Assembly (NCBI RefSeq): GCF_900110115.1 | Contig: NZ_FOCM01000001.1 | Coordinates: 62,001-126,000, forward strand | Source: Palleronia pelagia | Lineage (GTDB): Bacteria > Pseudomonadota > Alphaproteobacteria > Rhodobacterales > Rhodobacteraceae | Direction of reading: 5' to 3' | DNA length: 64,000 nt | In this document: positions 18,362-27,663 of the stretch, one piece after another | How positions within the stretch are numbered: position 1 is the first letter of the stretch | Layout of the letters: each line of letters opens with the position of its first letter | The notes under the pieces: generated by a model | What the model saw: only the letters and a program-made list of their open reading frames with translations | Databases searched by the model: none | Told to the model about the DNA's origin: nothing | Made by a program: the position numbers and the translations under genes

Positions 18362-19003
18362 TCAGGCGCGGGCCAGCGCGGTCTCGAGGTCCCCGTAGCC
18401 GGTCCGGCGCCGCTCGAACGCCAGGCCCAGCCTGCGCGCCGCGTCCTCGGCGCGCGCCGTGAGCGTCGCATCGTCGGTCTGCGCCAGGTAGACCAGCGTG
18501 GTGTAGTGGCCGAAATAGGCATCGCGCAGCTGCGGATGCCGGTCGAGCCCGAGGGGCCTGGTCACGAAGGCGTCGAACTGCCGGGCGAGGAAATCGGTCA
18601 GGTAGAAGCACGTCATGTCGTCCTCGCCGCGCGCGGCGAAGCGGTCGAGCCCGTCGAAGAAGGCGTAGCAATGGGGGCCCGCGATCATCTCGACGCCCAG
18701 CCGCGCGCAGGTCGCGGCCAGCGCGCCGCCGGTCCCGCAATCGGCATAGGCCACGAAGATCCGGTCATAGCGGTCGCGGTGTTGCGCCACCGCCCCGGCC
18801 ACCGCGTCCGGAATGCGGTCCGGCGTGTTGTGCAGGATGGCGGGCAGGCAGGCCAGATCCATGTGGCTCCAGCCGTTCAGGCGGATCAGCGCCGTGATTT
18901 CGTGTGCCAGCGCCCCGCAGGCGAGGATCAGGATCCGTCCGTCTCCGCTGGGCGCTGTGCCGCCATGGGTCAGCGTATCGACTGGCGGGAGCGTATCAGC
19001 CAA
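18362..19003 (-). CDS. DUF1638 protein
   Basis: The 213-residue protein matches my memory of DUF1638: an N-terminal RILILACGALAHEI, then HMDLACLPAILHNTPDRIPDAV, YDRIFVAYADCGTGGAL, and GPHCYAFF. The recurring Cys residues suggest a metal or cofactor site. I recall DUF1638 genes near corrinoid methyltransferase genes, and here a corrinoid protein gene lies 0.9 kb upstream on the same strand. No biochemical role is established to my knowledge. No ATG precedes the conserved region outside the neighbouring gene, so I used the TTG at 19003, which overlaps the ybjQ stop by eight bases. Confidence 0.75.
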   Translation of the reverse strand: MADTLPPVDTLTHGGTAPSGDGRILILACGALAHEITALIRLNGWSHMDLACLPAILHNTPDRIPDAVAGAVAQHRDRYDRIFVAYADCGTGGALAATCARLGVEMIAGPHCYAFFDGLDRFAARGEDDMTCFYLTDFLARQFDAFVTRPLGLDRHPQLRDAYFGHYTTLVYLAQTDDATLTARAEDAARRLGLAFERRRTGYGDLETALARA

Positions 19004-19310
19004 GGCGCACGGCCGTCCCGTAGGCAAGGACCTCGGACGCGCGTTCGGCGATCTGCGACGTCTCGAACCGCGCGCCGACGATGGCGTCGGCCCCCAGCGC
19101 CCGCGCCTCGGCCACCATGCGGTCATGGGCCTGTTCGCGCGCGCCGGCCAGCAGCTGCGCGTATTCCCGAACCTCGCCGCCCACGAGGTTGCGCAGGCTG
19201 GCGACGATGTCGCTGCCCACGTGCTTGGCGCGCACGGTCGATCCGCGCACGAGGCCCAGCGTTTCGGTGATCTGCCGGCCCGCGACCGTTTCGGTGGTGG
19301 TGATGAGCAT
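18996..19310 (-). CDS. YbjQ/UPF0145 heavy-metal-binding-domain protein
   Basis: The 104-residue protein is a clear YbjQ-family member, which form pentamers. It has the start LITTTETVAGRQITETLGLVRGST, a central ALLAG-type helix with AREQAHDRMVAEARALGADAIVG, and the terminal VLAYGTAV. Physiological function is unknown despite the metal-binding name. GAGAGGG precedes the ATG at 19310. It lies between a small membrane protein and DUF1638, and overlaps the latter, so these genes probably form an operon. Confidence 0.88.
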   Translation of the reverse strand: MLITTTETVAGRQITETLGLVRGSTVRAKHVGSDIVASLRNLVGGEVREYAQLLAGAREQAHDRMVAEARALGADAIVGARFETSQIAERASEVLAYGTAVRLG

Positions 19311-19322
19311 GACGCGGCCCTC

Positions 19323-19538
19323 TCAGCGCGGGGTCTGGTCGTAATGGTCGTCCTCGTGCGAGGACAGACGCTGGGCGATCACCCGCCAGACGACGTAGAG
19401 AACAAGGGCGGCGGGGATCAACAGGGTCAGCGCCAGCGGCGCATGCAGCCCGGCCACGATCATGCTGCCCAGCCAGATGGTCAGACCGGCGGCGAAAACC
19501 ACGATCACGAGGATCAGGACGAACTTGTCGAGCGGCAT
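19323..19538 (-). CDS. Small two-helix membrane protein
   Basis: The 71-residue product has two predicted membrane helices (FVLILVIVVFAAGLTIWLGSMI and LALTLLIPAALVLYVVWRVI) and a polar His/Asp-rich tail. The gene has a strong AGGAGGTGC ribosome site and ends 12 bases before ybjQ, so it is very likely real and co-transcribed. I do not recognise a family; it may assist or anchor neighbouring products. Confidence 0.7.
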   Translation of the reverse strand: MPLDKFVLILVIVVFAAGLTIWLGSMIVAGLHAPLALTLLIPAALVLYVVWRVIAQRLSSHEDDHYDQTPR

Positions 19539-19587
19539 GGCGCACCTCCTGTCCCAGATATAGGGGCCGTCGATGCGCCGCGGAAGA

Positions 19588-19791
19588 TCAGTCCGCCGCG
19601 TTGGCGCCGTGCCCTTTCAGAATCATGCGCACCAGCAGCGCGGCCAGCAGGGCGACGGGCATCATGGCCGCCAGCCCGGGCGCGCTCAGCGCATCGGCCG
19701 AGAGGGCGACGGCGGTGCGCAGCGAGGCGAGGAAGAACACGGTGGGAAGGGCGACGAGGGACAGCAGGACAACATTGATCTTGCGGTGCAT
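19588..19791 (-). CDS. Small hydrophobic protein
   Basis: The 67-residue product has two hydrophobic segments (NVVLLSLVALPTVFFLASL and LAAMMPVALLAALLVRMIL). GGAG lies nine bases before the ATG. Codon use and strand fit the neighbouring genes. The family is unknown, and support is weaker than for the small membrane protein downstream. Confidence 0.5.
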   Translation of the reverse strand: MHRKINVVLLSLVALPTVFFLASLRTAVALSADALSAPGLAAMMPVALLAALLVRMILKGHGANAAD

Positions 19792-19897
19792 TCGAAAGGG
19801 CTCCGGTTGTGTCGCCCTCAGAGTTAAGATGCGTCATGGCGAAAAAGCGGCGCCAATTGGCGCTCATTCGGGAATTGTCGCGACCGTCCCGGGTCGC

Positions 19898-19926
19898 CCA
19901 CCGGAAGCAGCGTTCGCTTCCGGTGG
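19898..19926 (-). terminator. Strong hairpin after the corrinoid-protein gene
   Basis: A perfect 11-bp stem (CCACCGGAAGC with GCTTCCGGTGG on the plus strand) encloses a 7-base loop, ten bases past the corrinoid gene stop. No T-tract follows on the minus strand, so it may be an mRNA 3'-end stabiliser or a weak terminator instead of a classic intrinsic one. Confidence 0.6.
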
Positions 19927-19935
19927 GGTAGGGGA

Positions 19936-20634
19936 TCAGGCGACGCCCTGGTTGTGGCGACGGGCGACCTGGGCCTTGGCCGTTTCCACGGCGACCGCGG
20001 CATCCCGGCAATAGGCATCGGCGCCGATGGCCTTGCCGAATTCCTCGTTCAGCGGCGCGCCGCCCACCAGCACGATATAATCGTCGCGGATGCCCTTCTC
20101 GACCATGCTGTCGATGACGACCTTCATGTAGGGCATCGTCGTGGTCAGCAGGGCGGACATGCCCAGGATGTCGGGCTGTTCGGTCTCCAGCGCTTCAAGA
20201 TACTTCTCGACCGCGTTGTTGATGCCCAGGTCGACCACCTCGAACCCGGCGCCTTCCATCATCATGGCGACGAGGTTCTTGCCAATGTCGTGGATGTCGC
20301 CCTTCACGGTGCCGATCACCATCTTGCCCATGCGCGGGGCGCCCGTCTCGGCCAAGAGCGGCTTGAGGATGGACATGCCACCCTTCATGGCGCCCGCGGC
20401 CAGCAGGACCTCGGGCACGAAAAGGATGCCGTCTCGGAAGTCGTTGCCGACGATGGTCATGCCGCCCACCAGCGCCTTGGTCAGCACGTCGTAGGGCTGC
20501 CATCCGCGCTCGAGCAGGATGTTGACGCCTTCCTCGATCTCTTCTTTCAGGCCGTCATACAGGTCGTCGTGCATCTGCTGGACAAGTTCGTCATCGTCCA
20601 GTTCGCTCAGGATGATCTCTTCGTCGTCTGACAT
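19936..20634 (-). CDS. Corrinoid (B12-binding) methyl-carrier protein
   Basis: The 232-residue protein carries a methyl group on cobalamin. It has an N-terminal four-helix cap (residues about 12-100, including FVPEVLLAAGAMKGGM) and a Rossmann-type B12 domain. That domain contains GTVKGDIHDIGKNLV with the cobalt-ligand motif DxHxxG (His115 as lower ligand), then MSALLTTTM and LVGGAPLN. It resembles MtbC/MttC and the MetH B12 domain. The homocysteine methyltransferase gene nearby suggests it is the B12 part of a split methionine synthase of the kind I recall from Phaeobacter and Dinoroseobacter. An AAGGAG site precedes the ATG. Confidence 0.9.
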   Translation of the reverse strand: MSDDEEIILSELDDDELVQQMHDDLYDGLKEEIEEGVNILLERGWQPYDVLTKALVGGMTIVGNDFRDGILFVPEVLLAAGAMKGGMSILKPLLAETGAPRMGKMVIGTVKGDIHDIGKNLVAMMMEGAGFEVVDLGINNAVEKYLEALETEQPDILGMSALLTTTMPYMKVVIDSMVEKGIRDDYIVLVGGAPLNEEFGKAIGADAYCRDAAVAVETAKAQVARRHNQGVA

Positions 20635-20766
20635 CTTGCACTCCTTCTAAAGGCGCGGCGTTTCAGTTCCGTATGGCGGAACCGGCCGCGGCCAGTTGGT
20701 GATTGGCGACATGGATTGTCGATTTGGCGACGTTAAGACACTGTTTCGTCGCCCGATCTGGCATAT

Positions 20767-20781
20767 GTTCCTTTTTCGTTC
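20767..20781 (+). promoter_or_regulatory. LexA (SOS) box upstream of the radical SAM gene
   Basis: The sequence GTTCCTTTTTCGTTC is an exact match to the alphaproteobacterial LexA operator GTTC-N7-GTTC, as established for Rhodobacter. It ends 12 bases before the ATG of the radical SAM gene and overlaps a possible -10 (TATGTT at 20764-20769), an ideal place to block transcription. Confidence 0.75.
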
Positions 20782-20793
20782 TAGTCTGGCCGC

Positions 20794-21888
20794 ATGTCTC
20801 GCCGCCCTCATACCGCTCCGCCGCGCCAGCGCACGCCCGGGCGCGGCACCGACAGCAACCCCGAAACCCGTTTCGACCGCTACGCGCGGGTGGCCGAGGA
20901 TGACGGTTGGGCGGTCTCCGAGGATGAGGATCTGCCGACCCTTAGGACCGAGGTGCGGGACGAGTCGCCGCGCCGTGTCATCACGCGCAACACGTCGCCC
21001 GATATCGGCTTCGACCGGTCGATCAACCCGTATCGGGGCTGCGAACACGGCTGCGTCTACTGCTTCGCGCGGCCCAGCCACGGGTATCTCGGCATGTCGC
21101 CGGGGCTGGACTTCGAAACGCGGCTCATCGCCCGTCCCGACGCGCCCGCGCGGCTGGAGACCGAGCTGCGGCGGAAGGGCTACGCGCCCGCGACCATCGC
21201 CATGGGCACCAACACCGACCCCTACCAACCGATCGAGCGGGATCGCCGCATCATGCGCGGCATTCTCGAGGTGTTGCAGCGGTTTCGTCACCCGCTGAGC
21301 ATCGCCACCAAGGGCAGCCTGGTCGAACGCGACGCGGACATCCTGTCCGAGATGTCGGGGCAGGGTCTGGCGCGGGTCGGTGTGTCGGTCACAACGCTGG
21401 ACGCCGGGCTGGCCCGGACGCTGGAGCCGCGCGTGCCGTCGCCCGCGCGCCGGCTGAAAACGATCGAGCGTCTGGCCCGTGCCGGGGTCGAGGTGCGGGT
21501 CATGGCCTCGCCGCTGATCCCGGGCCTGACCGATCCCGAGCTCGAATCGATCCTGCAATCGGCGCGCGACGCGGGCGCGGTGGCCGCCTCGTGGATCATG
21601 CTGCGCCTGCCCTTCGAGGTGTCGGGCCTTTTCGAGGACTGGTTGGAGACCCACGCGCCGGGCCGCCGCGACAAGGTGCTGGCGCGCCTGCGCGAAATGC
21701 ATGGCGGCAAGACCTACTCGGCCGAGTGGGGGCACCGTATGCGCGGCGAGGGGGTGCACGCGGCGTTGATCGCGAAACGGTTCGATCTGGCCGTCAAGCG
21801 GCTGGGTCTGGTCGAACATCTCCCGCCTCTCAGGTGCGATCTGTTCCAGGTGCCGCTGGGCGATGCGCGGCAGCCGTCGCTGTTCTAG
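20794..21888 (+). CDS. PA0069/Rv2578c-family radical SAM protein, SplB-related
   Basis: The 364-residue protein has the radical SAM cluster motif CEHGCVYC at Cys83, Cys87 and Cys90, followed by FARPSHGYLG. The TIM-barrel half contains TIAMGTNTDPYQPIE, LSIATKGSLVERD and VMASPLIPGLTD. This matches the PA0069 family, relatives of spore photoproduct lyase whose reaction is unknown. The perfect LexA box just upstream points to DNA-damage control. The gene lies between the corrinoid protein and methyltransferase genes but on the opposite strand, and ends in the three-hairpin element. Confidence 0.9.
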   Translation: MSRRPHTAPPRQRTPGRGTDSNPETRFDRYARVAEDDGWAVSEDEDLPTLRTEVRDESPRRVITRNTSPDIGFDRSINPYRGCEHGCVYCFARPSHGYLGMSPGLDFETRLIARPDAPARLETELRRKGYAPATIAMGTNTDPYQPIERDRRIMRGILEVLQRFRHPLSIATKGSLVERDADILSEMSGQGLARVGVSVTTLDAGLARTLEPRVPSPARRLKTIERLARAGVEVRVMASPLIPGLTDPELESILQSARDAGAVAASWIMLRLPFEVSGLFEDWLETHAPGRRDKVLARLREMHGGKTYSAEWGHRMRGEGVHAALIAKRFDLAVKRLGLVEHLPPLRCDLFQVPLGDARQPSLF

Positions 21889-21892
21889 GCCG

Positions 21893-21954
21893 AAGATCAT
21901 CCGGGATGATCTTTTCGAGACAATCCCGGATTGTCTCCGGCACATGATCCGGAA

Positions 21955-21961
<7 letters not shown>
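21893..21961. repeat. Three-hairpin intergenic element, copy 1
   Basis: Three consecutive hairpins fill the space between convergent genes. Hairpin 1 has arms AAGATCAT and ATGATCTT (21893-21913), hairpin 2 arms GAGACAATC and GATTGTCTC around CCG (21917-21937), and hairpin 3 arms CACATGAT and ATCATGTG (21941-21961). Hairpin 3 overlaps the last codons of the methyltransferase gene. The linker TTCGAGAC and the exit GTCTCCGG are shared with the copy at 38963. It may terminate transcription or protect mRNA 3' ends from both sides. Confidence 0.8.
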
Positions 21962-22977
<1,016 letters not shown>

Positions 22978-23014
22978 GGTGCTTTGCTTCCCAGAATTGA
23001 TTTCCGCTGATGTG

Positions 23015-24826
23015 TCACGAATGCGCGCTGTGGACAAATGCAGATGTTTCATCATCTTCATGCGCCGGTGCCGTTTCGGGCGGTCGCGCGATGCACCACA
23101 GCAGGTCCGCCAGGCCGAGCGCAAGGGCCAGCCGGGAGGGCGCCGCGGCATACAAGGGACGCCAGCGCGGATCGAAATACGATTTGAACCGGCGCAGACC
23201 CTCGCTGCCCCGGGGCTGCCAGCGCGCCCCGTCCGCCACCGCGGCGAGGGAGACCTGGCGCATGCCACAGGCGCGCGCCGCCAGGATCGCGTGCGCGACG
23301 AGCGCGTGCATGGTTCCGTCCGGCGCCTCCGCGTCCCAGCGGACTAGGTCGAGCGTCCACTCCCGAGCGCCCTGGTGCAGCGTGATGAAGGCCACGGCGC
23401 GGCCGCGCAGACGGGCTGTGAAGACGCGCTGATGCGCCACGTAGCAGGGCGCATAGCGGCCCATGGAGACGCCGCGCGCGGGGCCGCAGGCGGCCTGCCA
23501 GGCGCGGTCGATCCGCGCCATGTCGGCGGGGCAGGCGGGGCCGGTGCCGATGGTCACGCCCGCCGTCTCGGCCTTGCGTAGCTTTCGGCGCAGCTGGCGG
23601 CACGCCGGGAGGGCGGGGTCGAAGGTGCTTGCGTCGACCACCGCCTCGGCGCCCAGCCGCAGCCGCGCCCAGCCCCGTGCCCCGAGCCGAACGGCATCGC
23701 GTTCTTCGATCTTGTAGGCGAGCGGGATACGTCCCTGTTCCCATGCCGCATCGATCAGCGTGTCGGCCCGGGTGTAGCCATCGTAGTCCGCACCGATCTG
23801 CGCCAGCGTGTGCGGTGCGGCCCAGCAGGTCGCGGCGGGCCGGCCATGGCGCAGCAGGGCCACCGCGCCGGGCTGATGCAGCAGACCGGCCTCGGCGCGC
23901 GTGGCGTCCGGCGGCGGGGCCAGTCCCGTGGCGGTTCGCGCGGGCAGGTCCGGCGCGGCGAAAAGGCTGGGGCGCAGCGTCAGCGCGGCGAGCGCCAGTG
24001 CTCCGGGCACGGCCACGTGGGCCATTCGGAACGCCATCGCCGCGCAGATGAGCGCGCCCGGCGCCGCCACCGGCAGCGACTGCGCCAGCGTCAGGTCGAA
24101 GCTGCCCGCCCCGCCCGGAAGACCCGACGCCAGGCCGGCGCCAAGGCTCAGCAGGAAGGCCGGAAGCACCTGGAGATAGGGAATCTCGGGCAGGAAGGCC
24201 CAGAACGCGCAGGCCGCGAAGCCGGCATCGGCCATGGCCCAGCCGGCGATGGTCAGCACAAGCGGAAGCGGCGGCAAGCGCCCCGCCCGGCGGTTCAGCG
24301 CCACGGCCAGCAGCCCGGCGGCCACCACGGCAAGGATGCTCCACCCCGCGATGCGCAGCGCGGTGCCGCCCAGCCCGCCCGACACGAAGCCCAATGCGGC
24401 CAGCGTGGCCAGCGCAGCCAGGAAGGCGCCGGAACTGGCGGCCGTCACCATGGCCGCGCGCCCCAGCCCCCCGGCCGGATCGCACCGCCAGCGCACCAGC
24501 AGCCCCACCAGGGGCCCCAGGCCGGTGACCTGCGTGACGCCCAACGCTGCCATCGCGCTGCGCCCGGCGGCCAGCGGGGCCCGGCGGGTGCCGAGCGCGC
24601 GGTGCACCGCGGCCTCGGACCGGGCGAAACAGCCGAAACAGGCGGCGGTGGCCGCAAGCGACAGGGCCCATTGCCCCGGCCCGATCCGGGTCAGCCGTGC
24701 CAGGATGTCGCCCAGCTCGGCCGCCGGCCACGCATCGCGTAGCGCCACCAGGAGGGCCACGGCGAGGAGCATGGGAAAAAGGCCCCGCAAGGCGGGACCC
24801 AGATACGTCGTTACTGCCTGATACAT
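23015..24826 (-). CDS. MprF-like aminoacyl-phosphatidylglycerol synthase/flippase
   Basis: The 603-residue protein joins an N-terminal membrane domain of about eight helices (residues 10-290, with SGLPGGAGSFDLTLAQSLP) to a C-terminal DUF2156 catalytic domain of GNAT fold. The latter includes YKIEERDAVRLGARGW, then CRQLRRKLRKAE and GLRRFKSYFDPRWRPLY. MprF-type proteins transfer lysine, alanine or ornithine from aminoacyl-tRNA to phosphatidylglycerol and flip the product, lowering surface charge. The amino acid used here is not readable from the sequence. It is directly upstream of the methyltransferase gene and may share its transcript. Confidence 0.85.
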   Translation of the reverse strand: MYQAVTTYLGPALRGLFPMLLAVALLVALRDAWPAAELGDILARLTRIGPGQWALSLAATAACFGCFARSEAAVHRALGTRRAPLAAGRSAMAALGVTQVTGLGPLVGLLVRWRCDPAGGLGRAAMVTAASSGAFLAALATLAALGFVSGGLGGTALRIAGWSILAVVAAGLLAVALNRRAGRLPPLPLVLTIAGWAMADAGFAACAFWAFLPEIPYLQVLPAFLLSLGAGLASGLPGGAGSFDLTLAQSLPVAAPGALICAAMAFRMAHVAVPGALALAALTLRPSLFAAPDLPARTATGLAPPPDATRAEAGLLHQPGAVALLRHGRPAATCWAAPHTLAQIGADYDGYTRADTLIDAAWEQGRIPLAYKIEERDAVRLGARGWARLRLGAEAVVDASTFDPALPACRQLRRKLRKAETAGVTIGTGPACPADMARIDRAWQAACGPARGVSMGRYAPCYVAHQRVFTARLRGRAVAFITLHQGAREWTLDLVRWDAEAPDGTMHALVAHAILAARACGMRQVSLAAVADGARWQPRGSEGLRRFKSYFDPRWRPLYAAAPSRLALALGLADLLWCIARPPETAPAHEDDETSAFVHSAHS

Positions 24827-24906
24827 ACCCTACCCGTCGAAGCTGCCCCGACGGGCACGATGACAGGCAGATGCCAAGAATTCGCTAAGGCGAGAAGAGG
24901 TCTTCG

Positions 24907-25221
24907 TCAGCTTTCGTCGGCGAGTTGCGCCTTCGCCTCGGTCAAGAGCTCGGTCATCTTGTCGCGCAGGGTCTTTTCCTCGACCCGGTCGCCCAGGTCG
25001 CCCTTCACCTTGCGGTAGACGTCCTCGTCGCCGGCTTCCTCGAAATCGGCCTTGACCACTTCCTTGGCATACTCGGCGGCGTCGTCGCCGGTCTTGCCCA
25101 TCAGGTCGGCGGCCCAGAGCCCCAGCAGGCGGTTGCGCCGCGCCTCGGCCTTGAACTGCATCTGGGCATCGTGGGCGAACTTGTTCTCGAACGCCTTCTC
25201 GCGGTCGTGCATGTCGGTCAT
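24907..25221 (-). CDS. F1-ATPase inhibitor zeta subunit (DUF1476)
   Basis: The zeta subunit of alphaproteobacterial ATP synthases inserts into F1 to block ATP hydrolysis. The 104-residue sequence is typical: [36 protein letters not shown], then [18 protein letters not shown] and a charged C-terminal helix. GGGAGGTCCCC precedes the ATG at 25221. The gene is divergent from purC, a neighbourhood common in Rhodobacteraceae. The cytoplasmic protein acts on ATP synthase encoded elsewhere. Confidence 0.93.
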   Translation of the reverse strand: MTDMHDREKAFENKFAHDAQMQFKAEARRNRLLGLWAADLMGKTGDDAAEYAKEVVKADFEEAGDEDVYRKVKGDLGDRVEEKTLRDKMTELLTEAKAQLADES

Positions 25222-25370
25222 GGGGACCTCCCTGGTGGTATTCGTTTCTTTTATGCGGCCCGTCGTGCGCGCTGCCAAGCCCCCGTTCTTGCCGGTACGT
25301 CGGCAATCGCCTATACGCCGCAACAACACCCGGGCGCCCGGTGCGCGCGCGCCCCGATCGAGGAGCACCC

Positions 25371-26132
25371 ATGGCACGGCGCAAGAAAATCTACGAAGGC
25401 AAGGCCAAGATCCTGTACGAAGGCCCCGAGCCGGGCACTTTCGTGCAGTATTTCAAGGATGACGCCACCGCGTTCAACGCCGAAAAGAAGGCGACGATCG
25501 ACGGCAAGGGCGTGTTGAACAACCGCCTCTCGGAGTTCTTCATGAAGGGGCTGACGCAGATCGGCATCCCCAACCACTTCCTCAAGCGGCTGAACATGCG
25601 CGAGCAGCTGATCCGCCAGGTCGAGATCATCCCGCTGGAAGTGATCGTGCGCAACTTCGCCGCCGGTTCCATGTCGACGCGGCTGGGCCTGTCGGAGGGC
25701 ACCGCGCTGCCGCGTCCCATCGTCGAGTTCTGCCTCAAGGACGACAAGCTGGGCGACCCGCTGGTCAGCGAAGAGCACATCATCGCCTTCGGCTGGGCGT
25801 CGCAGCAGGACCTGGACGACATGGTGGCGCTGGCGCTGCGGGTGAACGATTTCATGTCGGGCGTCATGCTGGCCGTCGGCATCAAGCTGGTGGATTTCAA
25901 GATCGAGATCGGCCGGGTGTGGGACAACGACTTCCAGCGCCTTATCGTCGCCGACGAGATCAGCCCCGACTCGTGTCGGCTCTGGGATGTCGAGACCGGC
26001 CAGAAGCTGGACAAGGACGTGTTCCGCCGCGACCTGGGCAGCCTGACCGACGCCTATACCGAGGTGGCGCGGCGCCTGGGAGTTTTGCCCTCGAACGTCA
26101 CCCACGCCACCAAGCCTACGCTGATCAATTGA
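25371..26132 (+). CDS. purC: Phosphoribosylaminoimidazole-succinocarboxamide synthase
   Basis: PurC joins aspartate to CAIR with ATP to give SAICAR in de novo purine synthesis. The 253-residue protein has the canonical start [14 protein letters not shown], then [36 protein letters not shown], and [13 protein letters not shown] near the active site. The ATG at 25371 follows GAGGAGCACC. It is followed by purS, a nucleotidase gene and purQ, all on the same strand. Confidence 0.97.
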   Translation: MARRKKIYEGKAKILYEGPEPGTFVQYFKDDATAFNAEKKATIDGKGVLNNRLSEFFMKGLTQIGIPNHFLKRLNMREQLIRQVEIIPLEVIVRNFAAGSMSTRLGLSEGTALPRPIVEFCLKDDKLGDPLVSEEHIIAFGWASQQDLDDMVALALRVNDFMSGVMLAVGIKLVDFKIEIGRVWDNDFQRLIVADEISPDSCRLWDVETGQKLDKDVFRRDLGSLTDAYTEVARRLGVLPSNVTHATKPTLIN

Positions 26133-26187
26133 GGGCTGGTGGAGCGCCGTCAGGTATTTTGAGAAAGATGAAGCAGGGGACCCCGCG

Positions 26188-26418
26188 ATGAAGGCACGGG
26201 TACACGTGATGCTGAAGGACGGGGTCCTCGACCCCCAGGGCGAAGCGGTGCGTCATGCGCTGGGCTCGCTCGGCTTCGACGAGGCGCGCGGCGTGCGTCA
26301 GGGCAAGGTGATCGAGCTGGACCTCGAGGACGGCACGTCCGAGGCCCGCATCGGCGAGATGTGCGAGAAGCTGCTCGCCAACACGGTGATCGAATCCTAC
26401 CGGATCGAGATTCTCTAG
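26188..26418 (+). CDS. purS: FGAM synthetase subunit PurS
   Basis: PurS is the small subunit that bridges PurL and PurQ in the three-part FGAM synthetase. The 76-residue sequence is typical: KARVHVMLKDGVLDPQGEAV, then VRQGKVIELDLE and MCEKLLANTVIESYRIEI. It begins 55 bases after purC; the linker includes the AT-rich GGTATTTTGAGAAAGATGAA. The stop codon is followed at once by the GTG of the nucleotidase gene. Confidence 0.95.
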   Translation: MKARVHVMLKDGVLDPQGEAVRHALGSLGFDEARGVRQGKVIELDLEDGTSEARIGEMCEKLLANTVIESYRIEIL

Positions 26419-26961
26419 GTGCGTATCGCCATCGACATGGACGAGGTGCTGGCCGACACGAACGCGGCCAAGCTGACCTTTCTGCGCGAGCGCGGCTATT
26501 CCTTCACCGAGGACGAGATGACGGGCCGCAAGGTCACCGAGCTCGTCAGTGCCGAGGATGCCGCGCGGGTCGAGACGATGCTGCATCGCGGTGTCGTGTT
26601 CGGCAATGTCGACGTCATCGAAGGCGCGCAAGAGGCTCTCTCGCGGTTGGTCGAGGATCACGAGGTCTTCATTGCCACGGCGGCCATGGAATATCCCGCG
26701 TCCTGCGTTCACAAGGTGGCGTGGATGGAGCGGCATTTCCCCATGGTGCCCGTGCTGAACCTGGTCCTGTGCGGCGACAAGTCGATCATCGCGGCCGATG
26801 TGCTGATCGATGATTCGCCGCGCCATTTCGAGGGTTTCGGGGGCATCGTCGTCTGCTTTGATGCGCTGCACAATCGCGGGCAGGACGTCGCCCACCGGCT
26901 GATGCGCTGGTCCGACGCGCCCGACCTCATCGAACGGCTGGAGAAGGAGCGTGCGCAATGA
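26419..26961 (+). CDS. 5'(3')-deoxyribonucleotidase-like HAD phosphatase
   Basis: The 180-residue protein is a NT5C-type HAD phosphatase. It has the nucleophile motif [11 protein letters not shown] (Asp6, Asp8), the second motif Thr in IATAAMEYP, and the acidic motif LIDDSPRHF. Relatives dephosphorylate (deoxy)nucleoside monophosphates. It starts at a GTG that directly abuts purS and overlaps purQ by ATGA, so it is embedded in the purine operon. That position suggests a role in nucleotide pool balance; this is inferred from context. Confidence 0.85.
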   Translation: MRIAIDMDEVLADTNAAKLTFLRERGYSFTEDEMTGRKVTELVSAEDAARVETMLHRGVVFGNVDVIEGAQEALSRLVEDHEVFIATAAMEYPASCVHKVAWMERHFPMVPVLNLVLCGDKSIIAADVLIDDSPRHFEGFGGIVVCFDALHNRGQDVAHRLMRWSDAPDLIERLEKERAQ

Positions 26962-27626
26962 AGGCGGCCGTCATCGTCTTTCCCGGATCGAACTGCGACC
27001 GTGACCTGGCCGTGGCCCTGCGCGCGGCGGGGTTCGACGTGACCATGGTCTGGCACAAGGACACCGGACTGCCGGCCGATGTGGACCTGGTGGGTCTGCC
27101 GGGCGGGTTCTCGTTCGGCGACTACCTGCGCTGCGGCGCAATCGCGGCCCGCTCGCCCATCGTGTCGGCCGTCGTGGACCACGCGAAGAAGGGCGGCTAT
27201 GTCCTTGGTATTTGTAATGGTTTCCAGATCTTGACCGAGAGCGGCCTGTTGCCGGGAGCGCTGATGCGCAACCGCGAACTTAAATACATCTGCCGGACCG
27301 TGCCGCTGATCGTGAAGAACGCCAGCAGCGCCTTCACCAACGGCTATCGCGACAGGCAAGCCATCGACATCCCGATTGCCCACCACGACGGCAACTATTC
27401 CGCCGATGCCGACACGCTGGAGCGGCTGACGGGCGAAGGGCGCGTGGCTTTCACCTATGCCGCCAATCCCAACGGCTCGCGCAACGATATCGCCGGTGTG
27501 CTGAGCGAAAACGGCCGTGTGCTGGGCATGATGCCCCACCCCGAGCGCGCGGCCGATCCGGCGCTGGGCGGCACCGACGGGCGGGCGCTGTTCACGAGCC
27601 TTGCGCAATCCTTCGCCGACGCCTGA
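26958..27626 (+). CDS. purQ: FGAM synthetase glutaminase subunit PurQ
   Basis: PurQ hydrolyses glutamine and feeds ammonia to PurL for FGAM synthesis. The 222-residue class I amidotransferase has [31 protein letters not shown], the nucleophile in [10 protein letters not shown], and the His-Glu pair in MMPHPERA. It overlaps the nucleotidase gene by four bases. purL is not in the window; the next gene, 37 bases on, is a sensor kinase of unrelated function. Confidence 0.97.
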   Translation: MKAAVIVFPGSNCDRDLAVALRAAGFDVTMVWHKDTGLPADVDLVGLPGGFSFGDYLRCGAIAARSPIVSAVVDHAKKGGYVLGICNGFQILTESGLLPGALMRNRELKYICRTVPLIVKNASSAFTNGYRDRQAIDIPIAHHDGNYSADADTLERLTGEGRVAFTYAANPNGSRNDIAGVLSENGRVLGMMPHPERAADPALGGTDGRALFTSLAQSFADA

Positions 27627-27663
27627 GCTTGCCGGGGCGGACGCGGGCGCGTAATTTCGCGGC

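Noticed and set aside
20635-20766. Cobalamin or SAM-type riboswitch before the corrinoid gene
   Set aside because: The 130-base leader has no B12-box-like sequence and no conserved riboswitch core that I could recognise.
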